A DNA stretch of 64,000 bases from Balaenoptera acutorostrata (GCF_949987535.1 NC_080075.1:4014606-4078605), one strand, 5' to 3'. Positions 47,255 to 59,433 are shown, counted from the stretch's first letter. Made by a program: numbers and translations. The notes: a model not told the origin generated them from the letters alone.

Positions 47255-50200
47255 ATGGTAATAGGAATATACATATTGATAATCACCTTAAATGTGAATG
47301 GATTAAATGATCCAACCAAAAGACACAGGCTCCTGGAATGGATACCAAAACAAGACCCATATATATGCTGTCTACAAGAGACCCACTTCAGACCTAGGGG
47401 CACATACAGACTGAAAGTGAGGGGATGGAAAAAGATATTCCCTGAAAATGGAAATCAAAAGAAAGCCTGAGTAGCAATTCTCATATCAGATAAAATAGAC
47501 TTTAAAATAAAGAATATTACAAGAGACAAGGAAATACATTACATAATGATCAAGGGATCAATCCAAGAAGAAGATATAACATTTATAAATATATATGCAC
47601 CCAACATAGGAACACCTCAATATATAAGGCAAATGCTAATATCTATAAAAGAGGAAATTGACAGTAACACAATAATAGTGGGGCACTTTAACGCCTCACT
47701 TACACCAATGGACAGATCATCCAGACAGAAAATTAATAAGGAAACACAAGCTTTAAATGACACAATAGACCAGATAGATTTAATTGATATTTATAGGACA
47801 TTCCATGCAAAAACAGCAGACTACTCTTTCTTCTCAAGTGAACACGGAACATTCTACAGGATAGATCATATCTTGGGTCACAAATCAAGCCTCAGTAAAC
47901 TTAAGACAGTTGAAAAGGTGTCAAGCATCTTTTCTGACCACAATGCTATGAGATTAGAAATAAATTACAGGGAAAAAAAGTAAAGAACGCAAACACATGG
48001 AGGCTGAACAATACGTTACTAAATAACCAAGAGATCACTGAAGAAATCAAAGAGGAAATCAAAAAATACCTAGAGACAAGTTACAATGAAAACACAACGA
48101 TCCAAAACCTATGGGATGCAGCAAAAGCAGTTCTAAGAGGGAAGTTTATAGCAATACAACCCTACCTCAAGAAACAAGAAAATTCTTAAATAAACAATCT
48201 AACCTTACACCTAAAGGAACTAGAGAAAGAAGTACAAACAAAACCCAAAGTTCGTAGAAGGAAAGAAATCATAAAGATCAGAGCAGAAATAAATGAAATA
48301 GAAACAAAGAAAACAATAGCAAAGATCAATAGAACTAAAACCTGGTTCTTTGAGAAGATAAACAAAATTGATAAACCTTTAGCCAGACCCATCAAGAAAA
48401 AGAGAGAGAGGACTCAAATCAATAAAATTAGAAATGAAAAATGAGAAGCTACAATGGACACTGCAGAAATACAAAGTAACATAAGAGACTACTACAAGCA
48501 AATCTATGCCAATAAAATGGACAACCTGGAAGAAATGGGCAAATTCTTGGAATGGTATAACCTTCCAAGACTGAAACAGGAAGGGATAGAAAATATGAAC
48601 AGACCAATCACAAGTAATGAAATTGAAACTGTGATTAAAAGTCTCCCAACAAACAAAAACCCAGGACCAGAGGACTTCACAGGTGAATTATATCAAACAT
48701 TTAGAGAAGAGGTAACACTCATCCTTCTCAAATTCTTCCAAAAATTGCAAACTCATTCTATGAGACCAAAATCACCCTGATAACCCAAGCCAGACAGAGA
48801 TACTACAAAAAAAGAAAATTGCAGACCAATATCACTGATGAATATAGATGTAAAAACACTCAACAAAATACTTGCAAACAGAATCCAACACATTAAAAGG
48901 ATCATACACTGTGATCAAGTGGGATTTATCCCAGGGATGCAAAGATTCTTCAGTGTACGCAAATCAATCAATGTGATACACCATATTAACAAAATGAAGA
49001 ATAAAAACCATATGATCATCTCAGTAGATGCAGTAAAAGCTTTGACAATATTCAACACCCATTTATGATAACAACGCTCCAGAAATTGTGCATAAAGGGA
49101 ACCTACTTCAACATAATGAAGGCCATATATGACAAACTCACAGCAAACATCATTCTCAATGGTGAAGAACTGAAATCATTTCCTCTAAGATCAGGAACAA
49201 GACATGGATATCCACTCTCACCACTCTTATTCAACATAGTTTTGGAAGTCCTAGCCATGGCAATCAGAGAAGAAAAAGAAATAAAATGAATATAAATCGG
49301 AAAAGAAGAAGAAAAACTGTCACTGTTTGCAGATGACATGATACTATACATAGATAATCCTAAAGATGCCATCAGAAAACTACTAGAGCTAATCAATGAA
49401 TTTGGTAAAGTTGCAGGATACAAAATTAATGCACAGGAATCTCTTGCATTCCTATACACTAACAATGAAAGATCAGAAAGAGAAATTAAGGAAACAATCC
49501 CATTCACCATTGCAACAAAAAGAATAAAATACCTAGGAATAAACCTACCTAAGGAAGTCAAAGACCTGTACTCAGAAAACTATAAGACACTGATGAAAGA
49601 AATAAAAGATGACACAAACAGATGGAGAGATATACCATGTTCTTGGATTGGAAGAATCAATATTGTGAAAATGACTACACTACCCAAAGCATTCTACAGA
49701 TTCAGTGCAATCCCTATCAAAATACCAATGGCATTTTTTACAGAATTAGAACAAAAAATCTTAAAATTTGTATGGAGACAGGAAAGACCCCAAAGAGACA
49801 AAGCAATCTTGAGGGAAAAAATGGAGATGGAGGAATCAGACTCCCTGACTTCAGACTATACTACAAATCTACAGTAATCAAGCCAATACTGTACTGGCAC
49901 AAAAACAGAACTATAGATTAATGAAACAGGATAGAAAGCCCAGAGATAAACCCATGCACCTATGGTCAACTAATCTATAACAAATGAGGCAAGGATATAC
50001 AATGGAGAAAAGACAGCATCTTCAATAAGTAGTGCTAGGAAAGCTGGACAGCTACATGTAAAAGAATGAAATTAGAACACTCCCTAACACCATACACAAA
50101 AATAAACTCAAAATGGATTAAAGACCTAAATGTAAGACCAGACACTGTAAAACTCTTAGAGGAAAACATAGGAAGAACACTCTTTGACATACATCACAGC

Positions 50201-51040
50201 AAGATCTTTTTTGACCTTCCTCCTAGAGAAATGGAAATAAAAACAAAAATAAACAAATGAGACCTAATGAAACTTAAAAGCTTTTGCACAGCAAAGGAAA
50301 TCATAAGACGAAAAGACAACCCTCAGAATGGGAGAAAACATTTGCAAATGAATCAATGGACAAAGGATTAATCTCCAAAAAATATAAGCAGCTCATGCAG
50401 CTCAATATTAAAAAAAAAACAAACAACCCAATCAAAAAATGGGCAGAAGACCTAAATAGACATTTCTCCAAAGAAGACATACACATGGCCAAGAAGCACA
50501 TGAAAAGCTGCTCAACATCACTAATTATTAGAGAAATGCAAATCAAAACTACAGTGAGGTATCACCTCACATTGGTTAGAATTGCCATCATCAGAAAATC
50601 TACAAACAACAAATACTGGAGAGGGTGTGGAGAAAAGGGAACTCTCTTGCACTGTAGGTGGGAGTGTAAATTGATACAGCCACTATGGAGAACAGTATGG
50701 AGGTTCCTTAAAAAACTAAAAATAGAATTACTATATGACCCAGCATCCCACTACTGGCATATACCCAGAGAAAACCGTAATTCCAAAAGACACATGCACC
50801 CCAATGTTCATTGTAGCAGTATTTACAATAGCCAGGGAGCAACCTAAATGCTCATCGACATATGAATGGATAAAGAAGATGTGGTACATATATACAATGG
50901 ATTATTACTTAGCCGTAAAAAGGAACAAAACTGAGTCATTTGTAGAGACTTGGATGGACCTAGAGACTGGCATGTAGAGTGAAGTAAGTCAGAAAAAGAA
51001 AAACAAATATCGTATATTAACACATATATGTGGAATCTAG
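47255..51040 (+). pseudogene. L1 ORF2 remnant of second L1
   Basis: Matches the intact ORF2 from start to stop but is split into many open pieces. The first ends at a TGA after codon 71 (47468), within the endonuclease. An open piece at 47546-47983 holds the middle of the endonuclease; its GDFN motif reads GHFN, so the catalytic Asp is lost. The reverse-transcriptase part is cut by frameshifts near 48780, 48890 and 49050. FADDMILY is still encoded around 49327 and the C-terminal C-H-C motif around 50613-50667 ([10 protein letters not shown]; first Cys now Tyr). No active enzyme is possible. Confidence 0.92.
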
Positions 51041-51253
51041 AAAAATGGTACAGATGAATCAGTTTGCAAGGCAGAAGTAGAGACACAGAGGTAGAGAACA
51101 AACGTATGGACACCAAGGGGGAGAAAGAGGGGGGTGGGTGGGGGGTGTGATGAATTGGGAGATTGGGATTGACATATATACACTAATATGTATAAAATAG
51201 ATTAATAAGAACCTGCTGTATTAACAATAAAATAAAATAAAATTCAAAAAACA
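51041..51253 (+). terminator. 3' UTR of second L1 with G-quadruplex motif
   Basis: Holds four G runs, at 51117-51121, 51129-51134, 51136-51138 and 51140-51145, with loops of 7, 1 and 1 nt. This meets the usual G-quadruplex pattern, a known feature of L1 3' UTRs. It ends in 'aataagaacctgctgtatta' and an AATAAAATAAAATAAA tail. Confidence 0.85.
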
Positions 51254-51270
51254 TAAAATGATAGTTCTGA
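51254..51270. repeat. 3' target-site duplication of second L1
   Basis: Exact 17-bp copy of 45572-45588, directly after the L1 tail. Confidence 0.93.
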
Positions 51271-51915
51271 TTAAAATTGTAGAAAATGATTGCAAATGGA
51301 TCAGGTCTGAAGCTATGTGACTAAAACTGCAGATGTTTATCTCTTTTTTTCATGACCAGTATTACCCAGGACTTCTGTGAGTATGGAATGTCTCCTAAGT
51401 TCTCTCAGCCCAGTGCCTGGGTGTACCTTGTGGGGACCAGTGTCAGCCAAGCTCCACAGTTAAGCTGATATGAACTTTAGCAAACAAATACAATTTTTTA
51501 TCTCCTGGTGTCATAATTGTAAACTTTTTCTTCTTTAGCTGGAGGGAATCAGTTATTCTCTAAGAGGGTTCAAATAGCCATAATTAATGCATTAAGTTAT
51601 TTAGAACTATACTCACCTGCAGAATACAGACTTCATCGAAATTTATTGAAGATAAGATTGCATTTATTATTTTAAGCTTCTTTTATTTATTTGATTATAT
51701 TAACTTGGCTTGATACAACAAACACAGTGCATCACAAACACTTTCAAATATTACTTGTTTGCATGGCTTCTAAATGCTTTCCTCTCACTGTTTTAATAAT
51801 AATAATAATATTTAGAATTGATTAGTCAGAGGAAATACAGAGAATAGTATTTGTGAAGAGATGAAAGAAAGACTCTAAAATTTGGACCTGGGTCACTATT
51901 TCGCTCAACGTCTTT
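51271..51915. other. Unique AT-rich DNA, no gene seen
   Basis: A short (AAT)n patch is present near 51795-51810. Nothing else is recognised. Confidence 0.4.
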
Positions 51916-51919
51916 TTTC

Positions 51920-52200
51920 CCCCTCATGAACTTAATCAACGTGTTTTGAGTATGGCTGTGTGCCAGGAATTGACAATGTGGTCATGATGGTAAGAGTGAA
52001 ACCCCTAGGGCGGTAGTTACTAACAGAGCCATTGTACCAGAGGTTCTGCTGGAGCACAGGAATGTCAGCCTTGCTCAGGTCTTAGGATCTGGGTATGGCT
52101 GGGGGTGGGATCAGGAAAGTCTCCAATTAACCTGGGTCTAGATGAACAGGAAGGGATCAGGCAAAACAGCCTGTCAGGGCTAAGGGGTCATCCATTGCAA
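51920..52200 (-). repeat. Probable L2 LINE fragment, antisense
   Basis: 'aacgtgttttgagtatggct', 'gtgtgccaggaattgacaat' and 'gtggtcatgatggtaagagt' fit the antisense L2 end. The rest to 52200 is GC-richer and less certain. Confidence 0.45.
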
Positions 52201-52224
52201 GCGGAAAAATTCACACCCTGCCAT

Positions 52225-52410
52225 TTAGCTTGCTGTTATAGCTGGGACAAATTATTCCTCTGAGCCTGTTTCTCAAATGTAGGATGACTATAATGATAGC
52301 ATTTACCTCCTAAGACTGCTGTGAGGATTAAATGAGTTAACATATGTAAAGGACTTAGAAGAGCATCTGGGGCACTGTAAGAGGCACATGAGTGTTCACT
52401 AATGCTATCC
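52225..52410 (+). repeat. MIR SINE, sense
   Basis: 'agctgggacaaattattcct', 'ctgagcctgtttctcaaatg', 'taggatgactataatgatag', 'ctgctgtgaggattaaatga' and 'gttaacatatgtaaaggact' follow the MIR core and 3' part closely. A well-preserved copy. Confidence 0.85.
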
Positions 52411-53110
52411 TGTCCAGGAGCCTGGACGTCAGTGAAGAACAGCGCAGAAAGTAAACAGGAATGAGGCCGGAAGCGTGAGTAGGAAGTGGATTCTGGGAGA
52501 AAGTAAGAGGAACGTCGTGCTGCAGAGTTTAGACTTTTGCACCGTAGAGAGATGCGCCAGGCTGCCGTGATCCAGGTGCTGTTAGAACTAGAGGAAAGCA
52601 GTAGAGGCGGAAGAAGCTGTGGAGGGTCCTCAGTGATACGCTGTCCCCCAGAGCCTAGGTAATGGTTGGGAGAGGGAGGCGATGCAGTAAATTATAGAGA
52701 CTTTGTTCTTCATTTTAAAAATAAGCTAAATAGAGGTTTCCACATCTCAGATCAAATTGCAATAATATCACTTTCTTTACTGGATATTAATACTAAATAT
52801 TACCTGTTCACTTTTTTCTACATTGAACATTATTCTTATAGGTTTTGCTGGGGAGAATTTGATATCTGCAAAAGAATATAGGTGTCATATATGTAATTTA
52901 TGAAACATAATAATGAACACCTCTGAAATGCTCAGCTTTAGAAATTGAATCTTACCATTACCACTGATAACCTCATAGCCTTCCCCAGCCAAATCCCATA
53001 CTCTTGTTTGCCCCTAAGGGGAAAAAAATTATCCTAAATTTAAAATAATAAGAATAATAAACAATAACAACAACAATAATAAGTGCTTTCATTTATGGAT
53101 TTATCATACC
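52411..53110. other. Unique DNA, no gene seen
   Basis: 52425-52660 is GC-richer and could be an inner L2 fragment. An (AAT/AAC)n patch lies near 53041-53080. No gene is supported. Confidence 0.4.
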
Positions 53111-53114
53111 TGGA

Positions 53115-54050
53115 GATAACCCTAAGTAACGTATTATTTATTTTCTTTATGAACTTCTTAAAATATGATATCCAAGTTTTTACCTTTTGCGATAAAGTAT
53201 ACTTTGAAACTTGCTAATTTTTTTCAACATGATATATCTAAGGTTTATCTTTGTTGCATGTGGCTCTAGTGTACTCATTTTCATTGCTATATTGTATTTC
53301 ATTATGTAATTACAGAAATTTTTACCTATTTATTTGTTCAGTGAGTGAGTGATTTTTGGTCTCACAAACAATGTTGCTCTGAACATTTTCTTGCCTGTTA
53401 ATTGATGCATGTATGAGAGTTAACTTGATAATGCCAATTTGCTTCCACAGAGGTTTTCACTCTCACTGACAGCAGAGTTCCTGGTTTTTCCATATCTTTG
53501 CCAACATTTGGCTTTGTTAGACTTTTAATTTCTTTTTCTTGACAACCTGGTGGTTGTAAATGACATCCCATTGTGACTTAATTTACCTGAATATTAACGA
53601 GATCAAATGTCTTTACATATGTTTATTGATTCTTCATGTTTCCTCTTCTGTGAAATGCCTATTATTTTATTTACCCATTTTTCTATGGATTTTTTTTTAC
53701 ATGGATTCATGAGAGTTCTTCATATATTCTGGATATTGGTTGGTTATATATATGGCTAATACCCACTCTCAATTTGTACCTTTTCTTTTCATTTTCTTTA
53801 GCCTTTTAATGAATACAATTTCTTGATTTTAATGTACTTACCAATCCTGTTTTAAGTTAGTACTTCTTGTGCCTTATGTGCGAACTTGCATACCTAAAGA
53901 TATTTCATACTTTCTTCTAAAAGTTGTAACGTTTTCCCCTTTACATTTAGTTTTTAAGTCATATTTAACTGATATATATCTTTATTACTTTGTATACCTA
54001 ATATGGGCTAGGTACTATTACTGGTACTTGGAATACCAAAATAAAGTGTA
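53115..54050 (-). repeat. Old L1M LINE 3' end, antisense
   Basis: Antisense L1 phrases in order: 'catgtggctctagtgtactc', 'caaacaatgttgctctgaac', 'tgacagcagagttcctggtt', 'tttttccatatctttgccaa', 'gacatcccattgtgacttaa', 'gagagttcttcatatattct' and 'ggatattggttggttatata'. Non-functional. Confidence 0.82.
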
Positions 54051-54219
54051 ATAAAACAAAATGAAATGATAAAAAGGGCAGTATGTCTCACTGGAAGAGA
54101 GAAGTATAATGAGGAAAATAAGTGAACACTGATCATACCTTGAGTCTGTATGGTACTTTGTTAATTAAGCACTTCTTCACATAACCAGAGATCTACCATC
54201 TGAACGTTCTACATGCATG

Positions 54220-54440
54220 TCACATAATGCTGCTCCCTCGTTTACAACCCTCAGTGTTTTCTTATACTGTCCACAACAGAATTTAAACACAATACTTGAT
54301 AATTTAGCCCCTTTTACCTCTCCAGATATGGCCCTCTTGCCTACTTCTCCAGACATACTGAATTGCCTGGAGTTCAAATGTGCCATGTCATCTCTTATCC
54401 TTTCATTTAGTACGAAGGTGATAGTTCAGTTAGTTGGCTG
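54220..54440 (+). repeat. L2 LINE fragment, sense
   Basis: 'ccctcagtgttttcttatac', 'tacctctccagatatggccc', 'tctccagacatactgaattg' and 'cctggagttcaaatgtgcca' match the well-conserved L2 ORF2-end region in sense orientation. A probable continuation at 54600-54700 ends in 'aatggatgaatgaatg'. Confidence 0.75.
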
Positions 54441-54599
54441 CTGCAATTCTAGACAATGATGTTAACGATGACTTCCTAATTTAGTAGGCAAGGGGTTATG
54501 ATGAGGAGATCATTTGTGAATTATGATGAAAACAGATTCCATATGACTTGTGGGCTAAGTAGACATATAAGAATGAGTGAGTTAGAGTAGGGGAAAGTT

Positions 54600-54700
54600 G
54601 ATTTCATCACTTTCATATAGCAAACTCTCTGATATGCTAAGAAATGTTTGTTGAATGTATGAACATGTATGAAATGGATGAATGAATGAAAAAGTAGGTA
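54600..54700 (+). repeat. L2 LINE terminal fragment, sense
   Basis: 'aagaaatgtttgttgaatgt' and 'atggatgaatgaatgaaaaa' form the sense L2 3' end. Probably the same copy as 54220-54440. Confidence 0.65.
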
Positions 54701-54709
54701 ATAATAAAA

Positions 54710-55340
54710 ACAGCTCTTTGATTTTGGCAGTTCAGTTCCTTGGCTACAGATTTTGTCAAGTCTAGTTATCCCTATATGTATTTTTTTTTTTTTTTACCGT
54801 ATTCCTTGTTAGGTAAATCTATACATAGCCATCTTCAAAAAATGCGATGTTTATAACAAAGTAATAATTCCATTTAAACAGAATTTTTAGTAAGTTCATT
54901 CTATACTTATATGACCAAAGCTAATCATTTTTAAAGAAAGTTCTTGATTGTATGCTTTATCTTTCAAGTATTTATTGGATCTTAATATGCAATTAAAATA
55001 GATTTAAAACTACATTTTAGTTAGTCACAGGCAACTAATGGCTTTAATGAAAGAAGAATATCAAGGTATAAGTACAATTTTAGTTCATGATTTCACTAAT
55101 GATTCTAATTGTTGCAGACATTATCCAGTACTTATGCTTGAGTGCAATTCTTTAGATGAATCAAGTGCTTGGAAATTTGAACTAATAAAATGTATTCTTA
55201 TTCTGTATTCATATAAAATTTTATGTATAGGAAATCTTCCAAGTTTCCTTCCTGTAATTTTTCTGTGCATGGGAAAGATACAACCCCCTTTTAAATTGTT
55301 ATTTGTGCAGAAATCAATTCCAATCCCACCACATTAGCAA
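54710..55340. other. AT-rich DNA, no gene seen
   Basis: A poly(T) run lies at about 54780-54796. A 99-codon frame at 55038-55337 has no recognisable family. Confidence 0.4.
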
Positions 55341-55870
55341 TGATATGGGATAGCACCCAATGCTTCTTGTGACCAATCACAGCTCATGTCCTTCTAGGCT
55401 CATTGCTGCACTTAGTCGCCCACTGAGCTCAAAGGGCAGCCCATTCTTGAGGCTACAGACCTTCTTCTGATCAATACCAGCCTCAGAATCTGTGAGGTCG
55501 AGTTTGCATCCTTTCTTGCTAAAGAGCTGCTTCTAGGCAAGGTCACTTCCCTTTGCGCTCCTGGCCTCTCGCTTGCTTCCTTTATTTGGAAATCACTGGA
55601 TCTCTGCCTTCAAGCTCCCTGCACTCAGGCCCTGCTGGGCATCGGCACCACCTTTGTCACAGTGCTTTTCCAGCAAAGGCCCCGTCGTGACTCACCTCCA
55701 TCTGCACCGCGGCCCCTGCCCAGATGCTCACGGAGGGCTGGTGTGGGCAAGGCCTCTGGAGAAACTCATCTTTTGTCTCTTTTCCAGCTCCCAATCCTTT
55801 TATGTACAGCCCAGCTATTCCTCTAGCTTTCTAACACGTCTCCTAAGTGCAAGTGCAGAATGCTAGAAAT
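55341..55870. other. GC-richer block of unknown origin
   Basis: Composition changes sharply from the AT-rich flanks. It holds 'gaccaatcacagctcatg' (CCAAT-like) and a 97-codon plus-strand frame (55573-55866) without recognisable family. It could be an old LTR, an unmasked repeat or a regulatory element; I cannot decide by eye. Confidence 0.35.
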
Positions 55871-57660
55871 TGCATGGACTTTGGGGATGGATAAAGCTCT
55901 TCCATCTGCGACCTCACTAGCTCCAATTTTCTCAGAACTTTATGCGAGAATTAACATTTTATCAAGTGTAAACATAGCATTTCAATACACAATAAGTGGT
56001 AAATAAATGCTGGATAACGATCTTGTCCAGGTCTAGCCTTGCTCTCTGTAAATGACTACACCTTTTGCTCACTGCATTTTGGTCTTCCCCAGCTGCTTAA
56101 TTGATTGATTAATTAACTAATTAATTAATTAAATTTCACCCCTTCCTCGCTTTTGATTTCCTCTCTTCTGGGATGCGCTTAGCATTAAGCGCATAATATG
56201 GGCTCGTGATAGTTGCATCTTATTAAATTATTTAAAACAATTCTTTATTCATTCTAGTTAAATCGATCTACATTTGCAAAATTCTCTAGACTGTCCATTG
56301 GTCCGGCCACCTCATGCATCATACGTTCTCAAAGACTCTGAAAACTGGAGTTCAATTAGCTTCAGTTCTGTGAAGACTCCCTTCAGTTTTCTTAGGCACA
56401 AGTCAGTGCTCTGTGATTGGTTTTCCATTTCGAGACCAGAGACGCTCCATCAGTGCTTTCTTGGGGGTTGGGGGAGGGTAAATTCTCTTTCAGCCACCAC
56501 CTCTGCAGTAGTGATGCAAAGATTACTTTTAGCTTTGCAATTTCCAACTTAGGTGGCTATTATTACCCTACCTTAGAGAATGTGAACACTAACAAGAGAG
56601 CATATGGTATTTTAACAGGCAATAACTGGTACCTTTAGATACAGCTCTGGACATCTCTCTCTAAATGTCTGTTTTAACAATAATAAGACACACCGGTACC
56701 AATGCCTGGCAGAGCCCTTATCTATTTATCCATCCATCTATCTATTCCTTGAACAATTATTTGTTAAGTACTGTTGCCAGGCACTGGGTTTGGCACATAA
56801 TAAACTTTCAAAAAATTGATAAAGAAAGATTTTTTTTTAAAGGATAGAAGGTGATTAAAATGAAGAGTTGAGGATTCTGTGTCTAGGCATGGTATTTTTC
56901 TCTCAGAAACCATGCCTGCCCTCCTTACAGCTTTGTTTAAGACGTACAGGCTCTTCCTGGGTGCTAGCTCCCTTACTCTTTCTCTCTACTTCCCTAGACA
57001 TAAGTGATTTCTTCTAATTTTCTTTTTGCTAAGTTATCCATATCTTAGGACAAATAAAAATGCATGCAAAAGGACTGAAGCATTTAGGTTGGTATTGAAA
57101 TCTGAAAACGAATTAGTGGAAGAATTCTCTTTATTACTGGTGGCTTTATGGGGACCCTCATGTCAGAAGATGTGGATTGTTATCTGTTACTGACTGAGGA
57201 TATTTGGTTAGAGATTTTCATGCCGACCCTCATCATTCCAAAACAGTAGTCACTGCGTGACACCTTTGTGCCAGGTACAGATCTGAGCCTCCTCCAATAA
57301 GAAGACTGGAATAGGGGTACAGCCCATAATCTTGTTCGTGGGAGGTCATGAGCTGCTGAAGATTTCCTGTGATTTTCAACTGTTGTCTTTTATCCCACCC
57401 AGCTTCTGAGAACTTGGATGCCCCAAAGGACTCTTGTAACTAAGTAAACCACAGATTACTAATTTTTTTCTATACATATTATCTCTCCCAAGATTATTCT
57501 ATCTCCTTTAGCAACCTTATAGAATTAGCAACCTCAGAATGTATAGTGTTAATGAATAAAGCTTCATTTCCTGTTTGTTTTTGCTTGACTTGTTAATTAG
57601 TATTAGGGAAAATGGGGTAGTTCTAGAAAGTGAGGCCCAGAAGATGAATTTTCTCAACTC
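55871..57660. other. Mostly unique DNA with simple repeats
   Basis: A (TTAA)n/(TTGA)n simple repeat lies at about 56098-56131. A weak antisense L2/MIR end lies at about 56735-56810 ('gaacaattatttgttaagta', 'ctgttgccaggcactgggtt'). No exon is supported. Confidence 0.4.
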
Positions 57661-57689
57661 CACATGTATTCATTCATGAAAGATAGAGT

Positions 57690-57780
57690 GAGTGCCCACA
57701 TCTGCCAGGCACTGCTCTGAGAGACTTAGTATTGAATCTTATCAACAGCACTGTGAGAGAAACAGAATTATTATATCCTT
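57690..57780 (-). repeat. MIR SINE, antisense, left half
   Basis: 'catctgccaggcactgctct' through 'acagaattattatatccttg' is the antisense MIR. The element is interrupted by an L1 fragment and resumes at about 58235. Confidence 0.65.
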
Positions 57781-58248
57781 GTTTCTTTTTTATTAATTTT
57801 TTTGGAGTATAGTTGATTTAAAATGTTGTGTTATTTTCTGCAGTACAGCAAAGTGAATCTGTTATACATATACGTATATCCACTCTTTATTAGATTGTTT
57901 TCCCATATAGGTCATTACAGAGTACTGAGAAGAGTTCCCTGTGCTATACAGTAGGTCCTTATTAGTTACCCATTTTATATATAGGAGTGTGTATACATCA
58001 ATCACAATCTCCCGATTTATCCCTCCCTGCCTTATGCCCTGGTAACCATAAGTTTGTTTCCTACATCTGTGACTCTATTTCTGTTTTGTAAATAAGTTCA
58101 TTTGTACCTTTTTTGTAGATTCCACATATAAGTGATATCATATGATATTTGTCTTTCTCTGTCTGACTTACTTCACTCAGTATGACAATCTCTAGGTCCA
58201 TCCATGTTGCTGCAAATGGCATTATTTCCTTCAGCCATTTTTCAAGTG
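57781..58248 (-). mobile_element. 5'-truncated cetartiodactyl L1 3' end, antisense
   Basis: On the minus strand this holds the end of ORF2 and the 3' UTR of an L1 of the artiodactyl/cetacean type. Minus-strand frame 58061-58261 includes ATWMDLEIVILSEVSQTEKD, the counterpart of [20 protein letters not shown] in the intact L1. The 3' UTR ends at the T-rich 57781-57800. The 5' end is truncated. It splits a MIR element; the exact target-site duplication is unclear. Confidence 0.85.
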
Positions 58249-58380
58249 GGGCAATACACACTCGGAGAAATTTTGCAGTTTGTCTGAGTTCATGTCACCC
58301 GTGAGCGGTGGAGCTGGAATTTCAATTCGAGAGCTCAATTCCAAAGTTGAGGTCACTACCAAGAGGCTAAACCGGCTCCA
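58235..58380 (-). repeat. MIR SINE, antisense, right half
   Basis: 'ccatttttcaagtggggcaa', 'tacacactcggagaaatttt', 'gcagtttgtctgagttcatg', 'tcacccgtgagcggtggagc' and 'tggaatttcaattcgagagc' continue the antisense MIR left at 57780. The start overlaps the L1 border by a few uncertain bases. Confidence 0.7.
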
Positions 58381-58500
58381 GCTTGAAGACAGAACCTTTG
58401 TCCTTACGGAGTATATTGTCTCAGGCTATAAAGACAAACACGTCAATTGGGACTGACCTGTGATGTGGGAGGTGGTAGAGAGATTTGAGAGCACAGAGTC

Positions 58501-58588
58501 GGGATGGGCAGAAAGGGTACTTAGGTTGAAATCTGGAAGGCGGTGGGATGGGCAGAAAGGATACTTAGGCTGAAATTTGGAAGGCAGT
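58501..58588 (+). repeat. 44-bp tandem duplication
   Basis: Units 58501-58544 and 58545-58588 both begin 'gggatgggcagaaagg' and differ at a few bases ('gtacttaggttgaaatctgg' against 'atacttaggctgaaatttgg'). Two copies only. Confidence 0.9.
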
Positions 58589-58724
58589 GGGAGGTAAGTT
58601 AGCCAGGAAAACACACATCTGAGGATAGTATCTAAATGATGGAACAAACAGAGCAAATATGGGGCATTCCCAAGACGTTTTCATCAACTAAGCGGAATGT
58701 ACATATTTTTCCTCCATAGATTGA

Positions 58725-58830
58725 GAGGTAATTGGCATTCTGTCCTGATTACTTCCACTTTCTTTTTCATCAGGTCTATATTGTGTGTGATAGATAGTTT
58801 TATAAGAAATGAAGGTGTTTGATAATATGG
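58725..58830 (+). repeat. Inverted repeat, left arm (106 bp)
   Basis: Starts GAGGTAATTGGCATTCTG and ends GTTTGATAATATGG. It is the reverse complement of 59434-59539 with a single mismatch (T at 58779 in 'ccactttc', where the partner reads 'ccaccttc'). No transposon family recognised. Confidence 0.95.
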
Positions 58831-59433
58831 CCAAGAATGAAGATTATAAATTGAGGGGGAAAAGTTCCTTTGGAACAAAGATAGGACATTTTTTTCTTTC
58901 TTCCAAAAATAACTTCTGCTCATTTCCTTTTTTTTTTTTTCTTTTTTAAAAATCTAAGACTCTGACGCTTTCTAAGCTATTAATGTCGGGTCTAGAAATG
59001 CGATGCACTCCATCATTTTCCCCACTGCAGGCTGGAAGCAAAGGGTAATGTCTACAGAAAGCTATAAAATCCTGGAAATGAGGATTCAGCATCAAATTAC
59101 CATCTTGCCCTTAAATATCATGCTGCTTCTATTATTCTAAAGCAGGTGAATGTTGGATACAGATGCAAGCTCAAAGCCATTATCCTAACCCACACTGTTA
59201 GTGCATGGATTTCATTTGCAAAAAGTTGCCGTGTCCCATCATGCTTGGAAACCTAGAACATGCTCTGCATTCACTCAGTGGCAGTTGCCTTTACATTTTA
59301 ACCGCATGCAGTACACTGAGACAATGGGTCCTGGGCACACTCTTACACATATGAATAAATAATGTTAAAGCTAATAAGATCTCTGAGAGAAAATGATGAT
59401 TGTCTTTAATCACTAACCTTAAGCAGCAGTGAA
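58831..59433. other. Spacer of inverted repeat (603 bp)
   Basis: Unique sequence with a poly(T) tract at about 58927-58946. No frame of note, no transposase-like code and no repeat family recognised. Confidence 0.6.

Larger units (their letters stand above)
45589..51253 (+). mobile_element. Second near-full-length L1, inactivated
   Basis: Same lineage and orientation as the L1 at 4652, with 5' UTR (45589-46284), broken ORF1, a 58-bp spacer, broken ORF2, a 3' UTR and an (AATAAA)-rich tail, flanked by a perfect 17-bp duplication. It has no 3' transduction: the duplication follows the tail directly. The 5' UTR lacks about 210 bp present in the young copy ('gagacggactttgacagg' joins what there lies at about 4817 and 5030). 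Stops, frameshifts and small deletions are spread through both ORFs, so it is older than the first L1, though the perfect duplication argues against great age. Confidence 0.93.
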
